Shown piece by piece: positions 28,901 through 36,767 of a stretch of DNA of 64,000 nucleotides. Every line of letters begins with the position of its first letter. Positions within the stretch are counted from its first letter, which is position 1. The notes under the pieces are model-generated. The model saw nothing but the letters and a program-made list of their open reading frames with translations, searched no databases and was not told where the DNA came from. This DNA is from Nostoc indistinguendum CM1-VF10 (GTDB taxonomy: Bacteria > Cyanobacteriota > Cyanobacteriia > Cyanobacteriales > Nostocaceae): contig JAHHHS010000005.1 in NCBI GenBank assembly GCA_019359215.1, positions 102,465-166,464 on the forward strand, read 5' to 3'. Position numbers and translations under genes: made by a program.

Positions 28901-31266
28901 TTAAATCCCGCAATTTCCGGTGCGCCAGTTGGTGGAGTTTGAATAGCGATCGCACCATTAGCAGTCAATCGTGCGGTACTTGCGTTTTCAACTATAATCT
29001 GCTCTCCATTCCACTGAAATTGAGCGGTGAGCGGTTGTGCTAGCAGCGCTACCCCTTGGGAAAGGCGGATTTGTCCGGCGGCGCGAATATCTGCAAGCTG
29101 GAAAGATTCTGTTGTACCTGCTAACTGAATATTACTATTAAGCCGTCCTCGCAGTTGTGGTGAGAAACGGTTGAGTTGAATTTGAGAAGTGTTGACAGTC
29201 CCTTCCCAGCGTTGTTGTGCAAGTTGACCTGTAGCTCTGATTGTCCCGCCTGCCACGTTAAAAACCGCATTTGGAAAGACGATATTCTCTCCTTGTTGAT
29301 CAACAACAACTCGTCCGTTAGTGGGATAGGTGGCGGTAGGTGCTTGCACCCGCGCTACTGCTTGCAGGTTGCTCAGAGTACCGGAAATATTGGCATTTGC
29401 CGATAGATTCCCAATGGTGATGCCGGGTGAACTATTGTATGCTTTTGCGATCGCATCCCCTGGTAAATTCTGCGCTTGTACATTCAACGCTACTCTACCT
29501 TGGGGTGCAAGCTGAAGTTGTCCGCTAGCTGTTACTTGCCCTCCCACCTCTGGATTTGCCTGAACGCGAGCAACATTCACGTTTAATGGCCTACCCAGAG
29601 AACCAGAAACTTTAGCATTTGCAGATATACCGCCAATATTAATCGGAGTTGAAATACCATAACCTTGAGCGATCGCATTTCCTGGTAAACCTTGAGCTTG
29701 AATATTTACGCCTACCTGACCTTGGGGAGCCAGTTGAATTTGACCATTAGCTGTGATTTGCCCCCCAGTTGGTGGCGTTACTTGAACGCTAGTAATATCA
29801 AGGTTCAATGGCTGTTTGGCAAGTGAACCAGTAATTTGTGCTTTTGCTGAAACATTGCCAACTGCGATCGGAAGAGTAACGCCGTAGCTACGTGCTAATA
29901 CATCCCCGGATACACCATCAACTTGAGCATTAAAGATTACGTTGTCTTTGGCTCCTATATTAGCTTGACCGCCGCCTGTAATTTGACCACCTGCTGCGGG
30001 GACTAATTTCAAATTGGAGACGGTAAGTTGAGATGCAGTTTGAGATGCATTTAAGCGAAAATCAGTATTGACGGCTTTGAAGAGAATACGGTCAACTTGA
30101 ATAGGTTTTGTGTTGCTTACCGTGCCGCTAACGACTGGTTGCTGAAGTGCGCCGCCTACCTTAATATTTGCTTGAACTTCGCCACTAGCTGGGACTGGCG
30201 AATTTACATTCAGCGTGTCTAAAATATTTTTCGCACTAACAGGTTTTATTTGAGCAGAGACATTAAAACCTGTTTGGGTATTAATTGTTCCGTTAGCCAG
30301 AATAGGAACTTTGCCAAAGTTTGTATTTAGATTTTCTAAAGCAACTGTTTGACCATTAAATATAAATCTCCCATTAAAATTAGAAATTGGCTGAGGAATA
30401 TTTGGAATTTTAGCAATGACTTGATTAGCAGTGGCTGTTCCCGTAACGGCTGTTTCTAACAGTTTGGGTGGAATTTGAACCCCTAAATCAGCATCTAAAC
30501 GCCCTGCTTGCAAAGCAATTGGCAACTCAACTAATCTACTAATATCAGAAGCTAGTAAATTTTGTGCTTGCAGCTTGAGGTTAGTTTGTTGAGCTTTTGT
30601 TTGTGTTTCACCAGAGATTTTAACTGCACCTCCCCTAGCGAGTTGACCATTGAGGTCATAAGCAATTCGTTGATTTTGATCAAAAAATCGGGCAATACCA
30701 CCAACTTGATTTAATATTACTGAGCCTTTCGGTCTAGTTGGTGCGGAGGCTGGCGATAACTCTACATTCCCATCTTGAATTTGAAGTGTCTCCAAGTCGG
30801 TTTGAATAAAACCTTGTCCCTCCCCAGCCTTGACTTGGGCAGTAACCCAGCGACCATCCTGATCCTGCTGGATGTAAACATTGGGTTGAATTAACGTCGC
30901 ATTTAATGCCAGTTTTCGGCTGAGGAGAAGTTGCAAGGGCGAGAACTGCACCTCCAAAGCTTTTGCTACCACCTGATCTGGATCGGTGGGAGTTGCTGGT
31001 ATTGATAGAGAGCTAAATCTTAGGCTAGAAAGCGAAAAACGTTCAACGTTCCCAACTTTTACTGGACGCCCAAGCAATTGTTCGAGATTTTGTTGCACTA
31101 ATGGAGCTAAATCTTTATATATATAGCTTCTAGCCCACCAGGCACCGACTGCAATTCCAACCAGCAAAATGACACCGAGAGCCAAACTGGTACGTCCTAA
31201 GAGGAGGAGCCATAAACGATGATTAGGTGGTTTCTGGTTATTTTCTGAATTTGGAGAGTGCGTCAT
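25903..31266 (-). CDS. TamB-like translocation/assembly module protein (DUF490)
   Basis: 1787 residues. TamB-type proteins are anchored in the inner membrane and span the periplasm as a hydrophobic beta-groove, carrying lipid to, or assisting assembly of, the outer membrane. A single N-terminal span is visible (LWLLLLGRTSLALGVILLVG, about 18-37), followed by an AsmA-like region (RPVKVGNVERFSLSSLRFSS). The middle is thousands of bases of short beta-strand repeats, including three 70-80 residue copies around 430-650 (each with QLAPQG(Q/R)V and IGG/IGN-ISANA). The C-terminal 400 residues are the DUF490 domain, ending QFQVEYETRF with the terminal Phe. A Pro/Ser/Thr linker occurs near 1450. It is a single gene with no tamA partner beside it. 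Confidence 0.92.
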   Translation of the reverse strand: MTHSPNSENNQKPPNHRLWLLLLGRTSLALGVILLVGIAVGAWWARSYIYKDLAPLVQQNLEQLLGRPVKVGNVERFSLSSLRFSSLSIPATPTDPDQVVAKALEVQFSPLQLLLSRKLALNATLIQPNVYIQQDQDGRWVTAQVKAGEGQGFIQTDLETLQIQDGNVELSPASAPTRPKGSVILNQVGGIARFFDQNQRIAYDLNGQLARGGAVKISGETQTKAQQTNLKLQAQNLLASDISRLVELPIALQAGRLDADLGVQIPPKLLETAVTGTATANQVIAKIPNIPQPISNFNGRFIFNGQTVALENLNTNFGKVPILANGTINTQTGFNVSAQIKPVSAKNILDTLNVNSPVPASGEVQANIKVGGALQQPVVSGTVSNTKPIQVDRILFKAVNTDFRLNASQTASQLTVSNLKLVPAAGGQITGGGQANIGAKDNVIFNAQVDGVSGDVLARSYGVTLPIAVGNVSAKAQITGSLAKQPLNLDITSVQVTPPTGGQITANGQIQLAPQGQVGVNIQAQGLPGNAIAQGYGISTPINIGGISANAKVSGSLGRPLNVNVARVQANPEVGGQVTASGQLQLAPQGRVALNVQAQNLPGDAIAKAYNSSPGITIGNLSANANISGTLSNLQAVARVQAPTATYPTNGRVVVDQQGENIVFPNAVFNVAGGTIRATGQLAQQRWEGTVNTSQIQLNRFSPQLRGRLNSNIQLAGTTESFQLADIRAAGQIRLSQGVALLAQPLTAQFQWNGEQIIVENASTARLTANGAIAIQTPPTGAPEIAGFNLNVLAQNFNLKNTGFEIPGDVELAGLLDFKGQVTGTPDVPQATGNIRLRNFQVSDLAFDPLLTGNVNFQVGQGASLQLAGKQDRIALNLGANYRPTSFLVKRDDAVTTGRTEGDNLLINAQQFPIALVGGFLPNNQLKPLAGQLSGNLVVNLNNYAIAGDVAIVGPRVARVAADEFRGTINYADGTASLANGQLRIGDSNIALSGNVKAGNDPQFQFQANFDQARIQRLLQAFNIFDFQDFGTGLQPPTLAGAEVLDTKTISLPNADLLTQLAYFSKIRRLVAQQQQEERNETASLPTLAELTGALSGGITANGSLKSGLNVGFNFQGANWQWGEYSINQVVAQGTFADGIVTLSPLSVGINQGLVAFSGQLGTEQVSGNLNVASLPLSLLQPFIEQYPIDITGNVNANATLGGSLQDPSVRGEVTLANATLNQQPVQTGQVNFDYNDARLNFDSSLLVTGTQPVIITGSVPAPLPFAEVQPDSNQISINANVNNEGLALLNLFTNNQVAWVNGQGQVDLNVQGTLNEPIINGNVTLNDATFSAEALSEPLTNVTGTAQFNGSTVNVQSIQGTYNEGQVSASGILPILQPQQGVANPLTVSIADKLNFEIAGLYEGGVGGDIVLRGTALKPVIGGEIELSDGQVIIGNSATGQKKSAATAAANPNVINREEFNINVTPTAESNPSPVITPESSTSTATPPNLPIEFADLKLILNDDVRVTSQSFLDSIPGAAVFSQPLLSFEAKGDLTINGTLSKPRPEGVIRLTGGRVSLFSTEFALERGYEQTARFIPSQGLDPTLDVRLLAIVPEASATNSRILESPLSAEISDVSASNFGTLRTVRVQARVNGPASELGENLELTSEPNRSRGEIVALLGGSILGSFGQADAGQGLTNFASSTILGGLQGTITAIGQAIGFSEFRIFPTPTTNNETTTASVLNLSAEGVFDISRNFSASLSRPLSSDESFRYNVLYRLNDEILMRGSTNLGDENQFQVEYETRF

Positions 31267-31767
31267 TATCGTTACAGTACTTTTATATGGAATAAGCCAA
31301 GAAACAGGCTAGTAGGAGTTGTATCAGCTAGTTGCAAGCTGTGGCTTTATAATATATTTTGAGTAACAATTTTTACCCAGTATTTAGTTGTTCTCGCCTT
31401 TCAATTTGGAGATTTCATCTAGAGTATGGTACTTAATTAGCACTTCCTTAATCTAAGCAGTAATTAGATTTATTCTCTGCTTTACCTTTGAAAGTCTATA
31501 GTCATCCAAATAGTTGTTTGATAAATTTTGTCTCCTTTTTGTGAGGCAAAGTAGATGATTATATGCTTTCTCTCACAATACGTATATTGCCATCAACTAT
31601 CTTTATGTATAAATAATTGATATCTTTAGATAGATTTTCTTTGCTTGGGTATTTTTAATGAATACTTAAGTTAGTGAATAAGACACTTTATAGCTAAAGG
31701 TTTTAATAAGGAATCGCGTTGGAGAGGACTTTTCATCATCATCGGTTTATATATATTTGTTATTATT
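31267..31767. other. AT-rich region between divergent TamB-like and LuxR-type genes
   Basis: Promoters for both flanking genes should lie here. AAGGA at 31708-31712 is a possible ribosome binding site for the LuxR-type gene. No repeat or RNA feature is recognised. Confidence 0.45.
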
Positions 31768-32376
31768 TTGGAATTTTATACACCCATTCCCTACTTTTTT
31801 CCCTATCTCTACGCAGGCCCGATTTTATTGACAAATTCCTGGTTGGGAAGGCGTGCAAATTTTCAAGCCACTTTTGCAGCTGTGTTTTTAACTATGTTGA
31901 ATCTTGTAGTACCAGGAGGTGAAGTGATGAAGGCTTCGACAATTGCTAGTAGAGCGATCGCAGCAATGGCTTTGATTGTCACAGGTGTGTTGAGCGATCG
32001 CGTGCGTCGTTCTGAGGAAGCGATCGCTTTAACTCGTGCCAAACTAGAAGCACAAGTGACTCAGCGTGAACAAGAAATTTTGTCCTTTTTGGCCGCGAGA
32101 AAAACTAACCAACAAATTGCCCTAGAATTATATATCACTCCTGGAACTGTCAGAGTTCATGTTCATGCGATTTTACATAAACTAGAAGTGAGCGATCGCG
32201 CTCAGGCTGTTGTTGTTGGTTTACAAAAACGCCTAATTAAAAGCGACTTGATTGATTGTAGAAGAATAGTAATCACCTTGAATCCAATAGCACTAAGAAA
32301 AGCTCAAAGTACAGAAAGACAAGCATTACAGGTCTGTCTTAATGGCCATGAAGCAGTGGACAGGGTGCGCTCTTAA
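31768..32376 (+). CDS. Membrane-anchored LuxR-type HTH regulator, start uncertain
   Basis: 202 residues from a TTG. An N-terminal membrane region (FFPYLYAGPILLTNSWLGRR; FAAVFLTMLNLVVPGG; IAAMALIVTGVLSDRVRR) leads to a coiled segment and a LuxR/GerE helix-turn-helix at about 90-150 (VTQREQEILSFLAARKTNQ; YITPGTVRVHVHAILHKLEV). The frame continues upstream without stop to 31678 and encodes more membrane-like residues (WRGLFIIIGLYIFVIILEFY), yet it has no ATG, GTG or TTG there. The AAGGA at 31708 fits a TTG in another frame at 31719. So either a rare start codon (ATT/ATC) is used or the start has been lost. The HTH identity is firm. Confidence 0.75.
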   Translation: MEFYTPIPYFFPYLYAGPILLTNSWLGRRANFQATFAAVFLTMLNLVVPGGEVMKASTIASRAIAAMALIVTGVLSDRVRRSEEAIALTRAKLEAQVTQREQEILSFLAARKTNQQIALELYITPGTVRVHVHAILHKLEVSDRAQAVVVGLQKRLIKSDLIDCRRIVITLNPIALRKAQSTERQALQVCLNGHEAVDRVRS

Positions 32377-32523
32377 ATGATCAGGTACTATGTAATGGAT
32401 GCGGAAAGAGTGCAGGGGTTGTCCATAAAGTTTTTATATCATGTTCGCTTGATTACTTATTAAACCCGAAGAACCCCACCCCGCCAAAGCTGTGCTTTGT
32501 CTCCCTGCCCCTAATCCCCAGAG

Positions 32524-32796
32524 CTACGGTGTACACACAAGTCGGAAAAACTTCATCCACCAAAGAATTGCAGTGCGTTACGCTGGCGTGACAAAGCTAA
32601 ATTGCTGCAATCATGGCGATGCCTACAGCGGTCTACGCCAACGCATTTGTTATTTCGGCGTACCCATTTGTTATTTCGGCGTACCCATTTGTTATTTCGG
32701 CGTACCCATTTGTTATTTCGGCGAACTTGTCACGCCACGACGAAACTCCTAGAAGAGTTGAAACCTATGCTGGTCATACTTGTGTGTACACCGTAG
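32524..32796. mobile_element. 273-bp foldback/MITE-like element with 11-bp target duplication
   Basis: Ends are a perfect 19-base inverted repeat, CTACGGTGTACACACAAGT at 32524-32542 and its complement at 32778-32796. Immediately outside, AATCCCCAGAG is directly repeated (32513-32523 and 32797-32807). An inner inverted pair GGCGTGACAA (about 32585) / TTGTCACGCC (about 32728) makes it a foldback. Its centre is a four-unit 21-bp array. No coding capacity. Confidence 0.8.
32644..32727. repeat. 21-bp tandem array, four units
   Basis: Four contiguous 21-base units of the type CATTTGTTATTTCGGCGTA plus CC; the first three are identical and the last diverges at its final bases (GCGAACT). It sits in the middle of the 273-bp foldback element. 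Confidence 0.92.
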
Positions 32797-33044
32797 AATC
32801 CCCAGAGGGGAACCGAGTTCCCCGCAAGTGGCGAGGAGTTGGGGGTGGGGTTCTTTTTTATGGGTAATTTGTAGTTAGAAAAAGCTTACTCGTCCATAAA
32901 ATACCTTTTTGATCCGAGCAAGCAAACAGTATAAATACTACTGTGACGCTGCGAGTACAAATTCTCAAGGAGAAGTTTAGTTATAAACACCCTTTTAGAG
33001 AAGTTGGCAATCTTGACGTTTCGATTACTCTTTTGCAAACCCAA

Positions 33045-33242
33045 TCAATCATCAGTTGGATCATCGATCATTTCTGGTACTAAAGCTGGGTTACTTTTAC
33101 GTTCTTCTGGTGATTGCTCTCGAATAACATCGTCTATTCTCGCAGGGTGTTTGATTTTGTCCAGTACCTCTGGATCTAGTTGCGATGGATCGCCTTCTGG
33201 ACTAGACTTTTCAGCTTGACTAGGAACTGTTTCCTTATTCAT
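33045..33242 (-). CDS. Small acidic hypothetical protein
   Basis: 65 residues from the ATG at 33242 (MNKETVPSQAEKSSPEGDPS), with GGGGA seven bases upstream; an in-frame extension to 33269 is possible but lacks a better start. The chain is hydrophilic and proline-, glutamate- and aspartate-rich (DDVIREQSPEERKSNPALVP, ending EMIDDPTDD), without membrane spans or cysteines; probably disordered. I recognise no family. It is the only gene between the foldback element and the broken ClC gene. Confidence 0.55.
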   Translation of the reverse strand: MNKETVPSQAEKSSPEGDPSQLDPEVLDKIKHPARIDDVIREQSPEERKSNPALVPEMIDDPTDD

Positions 33243-33473
33243 CACTATTTCCCCAAACTTATACGCCAAGCTTAAATTCTTTTGTGGTCAGCTTCACACT
33301 ATCTGGAGACTTAATTTCACACAGCAATAAGTAAAAAAGGCGATTGCCCCTTGTAGACCAAAAATGATTCACTAAACTAAATAGCCATCACTATAAAAAA
33401 CGTAAATATTTTGTATTCTCCGTTTCACAAATAGGAAATAAGCAGTGTTACCAAAGAAGCCCCACGTTACTAA

Positions 33474-34344
33474 TCAAACTCAACGCCGGACATTTGCTCA
33501 ACTTTTTGCGAAGCCTTGATGCCAGCCATTGTTTCAAGTTGCGCTAGTTATTTGGTATTTGCAGCAATTACGCATTTAGGAATTGCTCCCACTTGGCATT
33601 TTCCCCAGTACCATCTAGAACACCGATTCAGTATTCAGAGTCATGACGAAAAACTCGGGTTTCTTTTAGGCACAAGAAAGAAACTGTGGTTGAAATGACC
33701 TAAAAATCCGGTTTTTCAACCTCGCGTTTTATTAGTGAATCGGTGTTCTAGACAAGATTGATGATTTTGCGATCGCTATCATGTTCGGCATCATTGGGGC
33801 GGTGGCGGGATGGCTTTTTATGGGCATTTTTCGGGGCTGCGATTACTTGTTTGCTCGAATTCCCGGTCCCATTTATATACGCACAACATTAACAGGGTTA
33901 GGGCTTGGCACTTTAGCGGTATTATTACCCCTAACCCGTTATTTTGGACATGAAGAATTAGAGTCAGTCCTCAGTAATAGCTTGGGTGCTGTCTTTCTCT
34001 TAACTCTTGCTTTCGGTAAAATGGCTGCGATTAGTATTACGGTAACAGGCGGGTGGCGCGGTGGATTCATTATCCCCCTGTTTTTCACTGGTGCTTGTAT
34101 TGGTAAAGCAGTAGCAATCTTAATTCCGGGACTTAACCCGGCCCTTGCCATGATTTGTACAATGGCGGCTATCAATGCAGCCGTAACGCGTACACCTATA
34201 AGTACGACTTTGCTACTGTCAAAACTGGCTAATTTAAGTCCTTTTACGCCAATCCTTTTTGCCAGTTTAATTGGATTTTTTCTCGCGCCCAAAGTTCCCC
34301 TGATTGCATCTCAATTGAAGTCCCAAATAGAAGCTACTGAATGA
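33474..34344 (+). pseudogene. ClC chloride channel gene: 5' deleted and interrupted by a MITE
   Basis: The surviving N-terminal fragment (33519-33614) reads MPAIVSSCASYLVFAAITHLG and APTWHFPQYH. The C-terminal fragment (from about 33752; MFGIIGAVAGWLFMGIFRGC at 33781) has ClC features: a selectivity-filter-like GGWRGGFIIPLFFTGACIGK and PALAMICTMAAINAAVTRTPIS. Excising 133 bases (element plus one CTAG) restores CAT CTA GAC AAG, joining YH to LDKIDDFAIAIMFG. The frame before 33519 ends in a stop at 33471 and shows no ClC sequence, so roughly the first half of the usual 400 residues is missing as well. The gene is dead twice over. Confidence 0.85.
33619..33747. mobile_element. 129-bp MITE with CTAG target duplication, inside ClC gene
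   Basis: AACACCGATTCA (33619-33630) and TGAATCGGTGTT (33736-33747) are perfect inverted ends. CTAG flanks both sides (33615-33618, 33748-33751). Removing the element and one CTAG exactly repairs the interrupted ClC reading frame, which proves the insertion borders. Confidence 0.92.
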
Positions 34345-34396
34345 AAGGGTAAGTAGTAGTCTGTCAAGGGAAGCTTGAAGGGTAAAGGAACGAACC

Positions 34397-34423
34397 GCAT
34401 TCGCGCAGCGTCTCGCAGAGAAG
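34397..34423. repeat. GCATTCGCGCAGCGTCTC palindromic repeat copy
   Basis: A copy of the GTCTCG(T/C)AGAGAAG family, between the ClC remnant and uvsE. TCTC and GAGA form the hairpin core. Confidence 0.7.
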
Positions 34424-34520
34424 GAAGAAGGAAAGAAGAGAAATTGATGAGTAAGTAAGTCCTTACTACAAACTTTTCATTACTAGGTTCAAAAAGTACT
34501 AGCTAGGCCCTTGTGTTAAT

Positions 34521-35477
34521 TTAGGTACAATTATTTTTCATTAGCCAATTAGAACGCAAAAGTGCGATCGCTTCTTCTTTTTTTTTGGCTTCGACTTCGA
34601 TCCACGGTGCTTGGTGGTAAACGTTGGGCATATCAGTAATCAAGTCACTATGTTTTCTGTCGTTGAAAGCTTGCTCACCATTGGAAATATGGACTAATTG
34701 CCAATCGGGATTTATCCAAGTTTCTCGTGCTGCATAAAACATGGATCCTACACTCGGATGATCGTAGCTATCTAAATTTTCGTGGCAAATATGGTGATGG
34801 GCGTCAAATACCATCGGCACACCAGCTTGCTGACATACTGCTAAAATTTCATCGGCATTATAGGCGTATTCATCGTTTTCTAGCGTCAAGCGGCTTTTGA
34901 TGTTTTCTGGTAGCTCGGAAATTACTTTTACTAGTTGTTCAGGACGTTGAGATTTACCACCATGAATATTCATCAATGACCAAGGTGATCGCGGTAAGCC
35001 CAGTAAGTCAAGTATACGTGCATGCCCTGCTAGATTATTTATACTTGCCTGTACTACTTCAGGAGAATCAGAACTCAGCACTACAAATTGATCTGGATGC
35101 AACACCATTCTTATACTCAATGCATTCGCTCGTTCACCGATTGTTGCTAAATCAGCGCTCATTCCCTCTAGTATATTTGCGCCAATTTTGTCTTCTAAGT
35201 CACTCAGGGGAAATAAAGCAGAAGACATCCGATAAAGCTGAATTTTATTCTGCTCACAAAATGAGAGAGCGTCATGCAAGCGTTGTAAGTTATGCCGATA
35301 CAGTTCACTCAGGGCACTTTCGCAATCGCTAAGGGAAAGTTTTAAGTATCGGGTGCGCGTCATTGTCCGAAAGCGCACTTGTTTGTCAGAGGTGATACAA
35401 ACTAGCCCCAGATATGGCAGTGTAGTTTTTTCGCACTGCTGTGCATTAGGTAAATTTTGAAACTCGATTGCGGTCAT
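34521..35477 (-). CDS. uvsE: UV damage endonuclease UvsE (UvdE family)
   Basis: 318 residues, the normal bacterial length. UvdE enzymes are TIM-barrel metal-dependent endonucleases that nick 5' of UV photoproducts and some other lesions, starting an excision repair route separate from UvrABC. Motifs seen: LPYLGLVCITSDKQVRFRTM at the N-terminus, NLQRLHDAL, YRMSSALFPLSDLED, the metal-ligand segments SIRMVLHPDQFVVLSS, MNIHGGKS, LTLENDEYAYNADEIL, VFDAHHHICHE, and LVHISNG. The gene stands alone on the minus strand but adjoins the carbohydrate locus. Confidence 0.95.
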   Translation of the reverse strand: MTAIEFQNLPNAQQCEKTTLPYLGLVCITSDKQVRFRTMTRTRYLKLSLSDCESALSELYRHNLQRLHDALSFCEQNKIQLYRMSSALFPLSDLEDKIGANILEGMSADLATIGERANALSIRMVLHPDQFVVLSSDSPEVVQASINNLAGHARILDLLGLPRSPWSLMNIHGGKSQRPEQLVKVISELPENIKSRLTLENDEYAYNADEILAVCQQAGVPMVFDAHHHICHENLDSYDHPSVGSMFYAARETWINPDWQLVHISNGEQAFNDRKHSDLITDMPNVYHQAPWIEVEAKKKEEAIALLRSNWLMKNNCT

Positions 35478-35651
35478 TAACTAATACTAACTGTTGCTGT
35501 TTTGAGCCATTATTTAATTTAAACAAGTTCTGCCACTGCCTTACGAGTACCTAAAGAATGAAGTTTTTACCATTTGCCTCCTCCTCAGCCTCCGGGCATG
35601 AGGTTTTAACAAGGTTTTGGCTCAATCAGTATTGTCATGCCCTACGTGCCT

Positions 35652-36638
35652 TTATTTATGTCGTTTTTGATGCCATTGCCAAGCATGGGTGAGGATTTCG
35701 TTAACGTTAGGATACTGGGGATGCCAACCCAAAACTTCAGTTGCTTTGTCGCTGCTGCCAACTAAAATAGGAGGGTCACCTGGTCTGCGATCGCGCTCTT
35801 CAACTTTGATTTCTTTCCCGGTCACTTCCTGAGCAGTTTCTATCACTTCTCGAACTGAAAAACCACTACCATTTCCCAAATTAAATACTTCACTTTCTCC
35901 GCCTTTGAGCAGATATTCTAAACCCAAAATATGAGCTTGCGCTAAATCAGTTACGTGAATATAATCTCGGATACAAGTACCGTCTGGGGTAGGGTAATCA
36001 GTGCCGAAAATAAAGATAGATTCCCGTTTACCCAAGGCAGCTAATAGTACTAATGGTATGAGGTGAGTTTCAGGTTCATGGTCTTCACCCAGCAATCCAT
36101 TGGGGTCAGCACCGGCAGCGTTAAAGTAACGGAAACGTACAGACTTTAAATTGTAAGCTGTATCAAAATCAGATAAAATTCGTTCTACCATCCACTTGCT
36201 AGTAGCATAGGGACTAATGGGATCTTGCGGATGTTCTTCGGTAAGGGGAACAAACTTTGGTACACCGTAAAGGGCGCAGGTAGAAGAGAAGATAAATTTC
36301 TTAACTGACGCAGCAAGCATTGCCTCTAAAAGTGTCAGAGTGCCTGCAACATTATTTTGGTAATATTTAGCTGGGTCGGTGACAGATTCACCCACGGCAA
36401 TATAAGCAGCAAAATGCATTACTGCCTCTATATTGTGAGTTGAAAATATGTTATCAAGCAGGGCGCGATCGCTCATATCGCCAACAATCAACTTGACCTG
36501 CAAAACTTCTTCTACAAGTTCACGATGCCCATTGGAAAGATTATCCAGAACAATTACTTCATAACCTGCATTTTTCAGAGCTAATACAGCATGGGAGCCA
36601 ATATATCCGGCTCCTCCTGTTACTAAAATGGTTGACAT
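35652..36638 (-). CDS. galE: UDP-glucose 4-epimerase
   Basis: 328 residues from the ATG at 36638 (MSTILVTGGAGYIGSHAVLA); an upstream start at 36707 would add an unlikely 23-residue tail. It interconverts UDP-glucose and UDP-galactose with bound NAD. GGAGYIG is the NAD motif, SSTCALYG carries the catalytic Ser/Thr, and YATSK the catalytic Tyr/Lys; FRYFNAAGADP and RPGDPPILV are epimerase-specific. It lies 125 bases downstream of the glycosidase/RmlD fusion gene on the same strand. With galT and the UDP-galactopyranose mutase nearby, it supplies UDP-galactose. Confidence 0.95.
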   Translation of the reverse strand: MSTILVTGGAGYIGSHAVLALKNAGYEVIVLDNLSNGHRELVEEVLQVKLIVGDMSDRALLDNIFSTHNIEAVMHFAAYIAVGESVTDPAKYYQNNVAGTLTLLEAMLAASVKKFIFSSTCALYGVPKFVPLTEEHPQDPISPYATSKWMVERILSDFDTAYNLKSVRFRYFNAAGADPNGLLGEDHEPETHLIPLVLLAALGKRESIFIFGTDYPTPDGTCIRDYIHVTDLAQAHILGLEYLLKGGESEVFNLGNGSGFSVREVIETAQEVTGKEIKVEERDRRPGDPPILVGSSDKATEVLGWHPQYPNVNEILTHAWQWHQKRHK

Positions 36639-36741
36639 AATTGAGGATTGGGGGTATTGAGATTTAGTTATTAGTACAGCGCGGCGGAAATAAACAACCC
36701 ATTCCAAACGAACAAAACGCTTACGCTGTATTCGTTTTGAC

Positions 36742-36767
36742 TTTTGACTTCCGCCTTGCGGTACTAG
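36742..36767. repeat. Dispersed 26-bp repeat ending at a stop codon
   Basis: The same 26 bases, including CCGCCTTGCGGTACTAG, occur at 20951-20976. Here the CTA at 36764-36766 is the TAG stop of the fusion gene on the minus strand, so the repeat abuts the end of the coding sequence. CCGC/GCGG is a small hairpin. Confidence 0.7.

Larger units (their letters stand above)
32377..33044. other. Intergenic region carrying a foldback element with 21-bp array
   Basis: The region is occupied mostly by a 273-bp inverted-repeat element (32524-32796) with flanking 11-bp direct repeats. Its outer surroundings (GAACCCCACCCC near 32470 and, inverted, near 32845) form a larger imperfect palindrome. Several overlapping frames of 64-86 codons here are by-products of the 21-base period. 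Confidence 0.6.

Noticed and set aside
32492..32867. Three overlapping 64-86 codon frames in the foldback element
   Set aside because: All three frames are open through the 21-bp array, and none has a start signal or known motif.
33004..33219. 71-codon + strand frame
   Set aside because: Opposite the small acidic minus-strand gene, which has a better start and composition.
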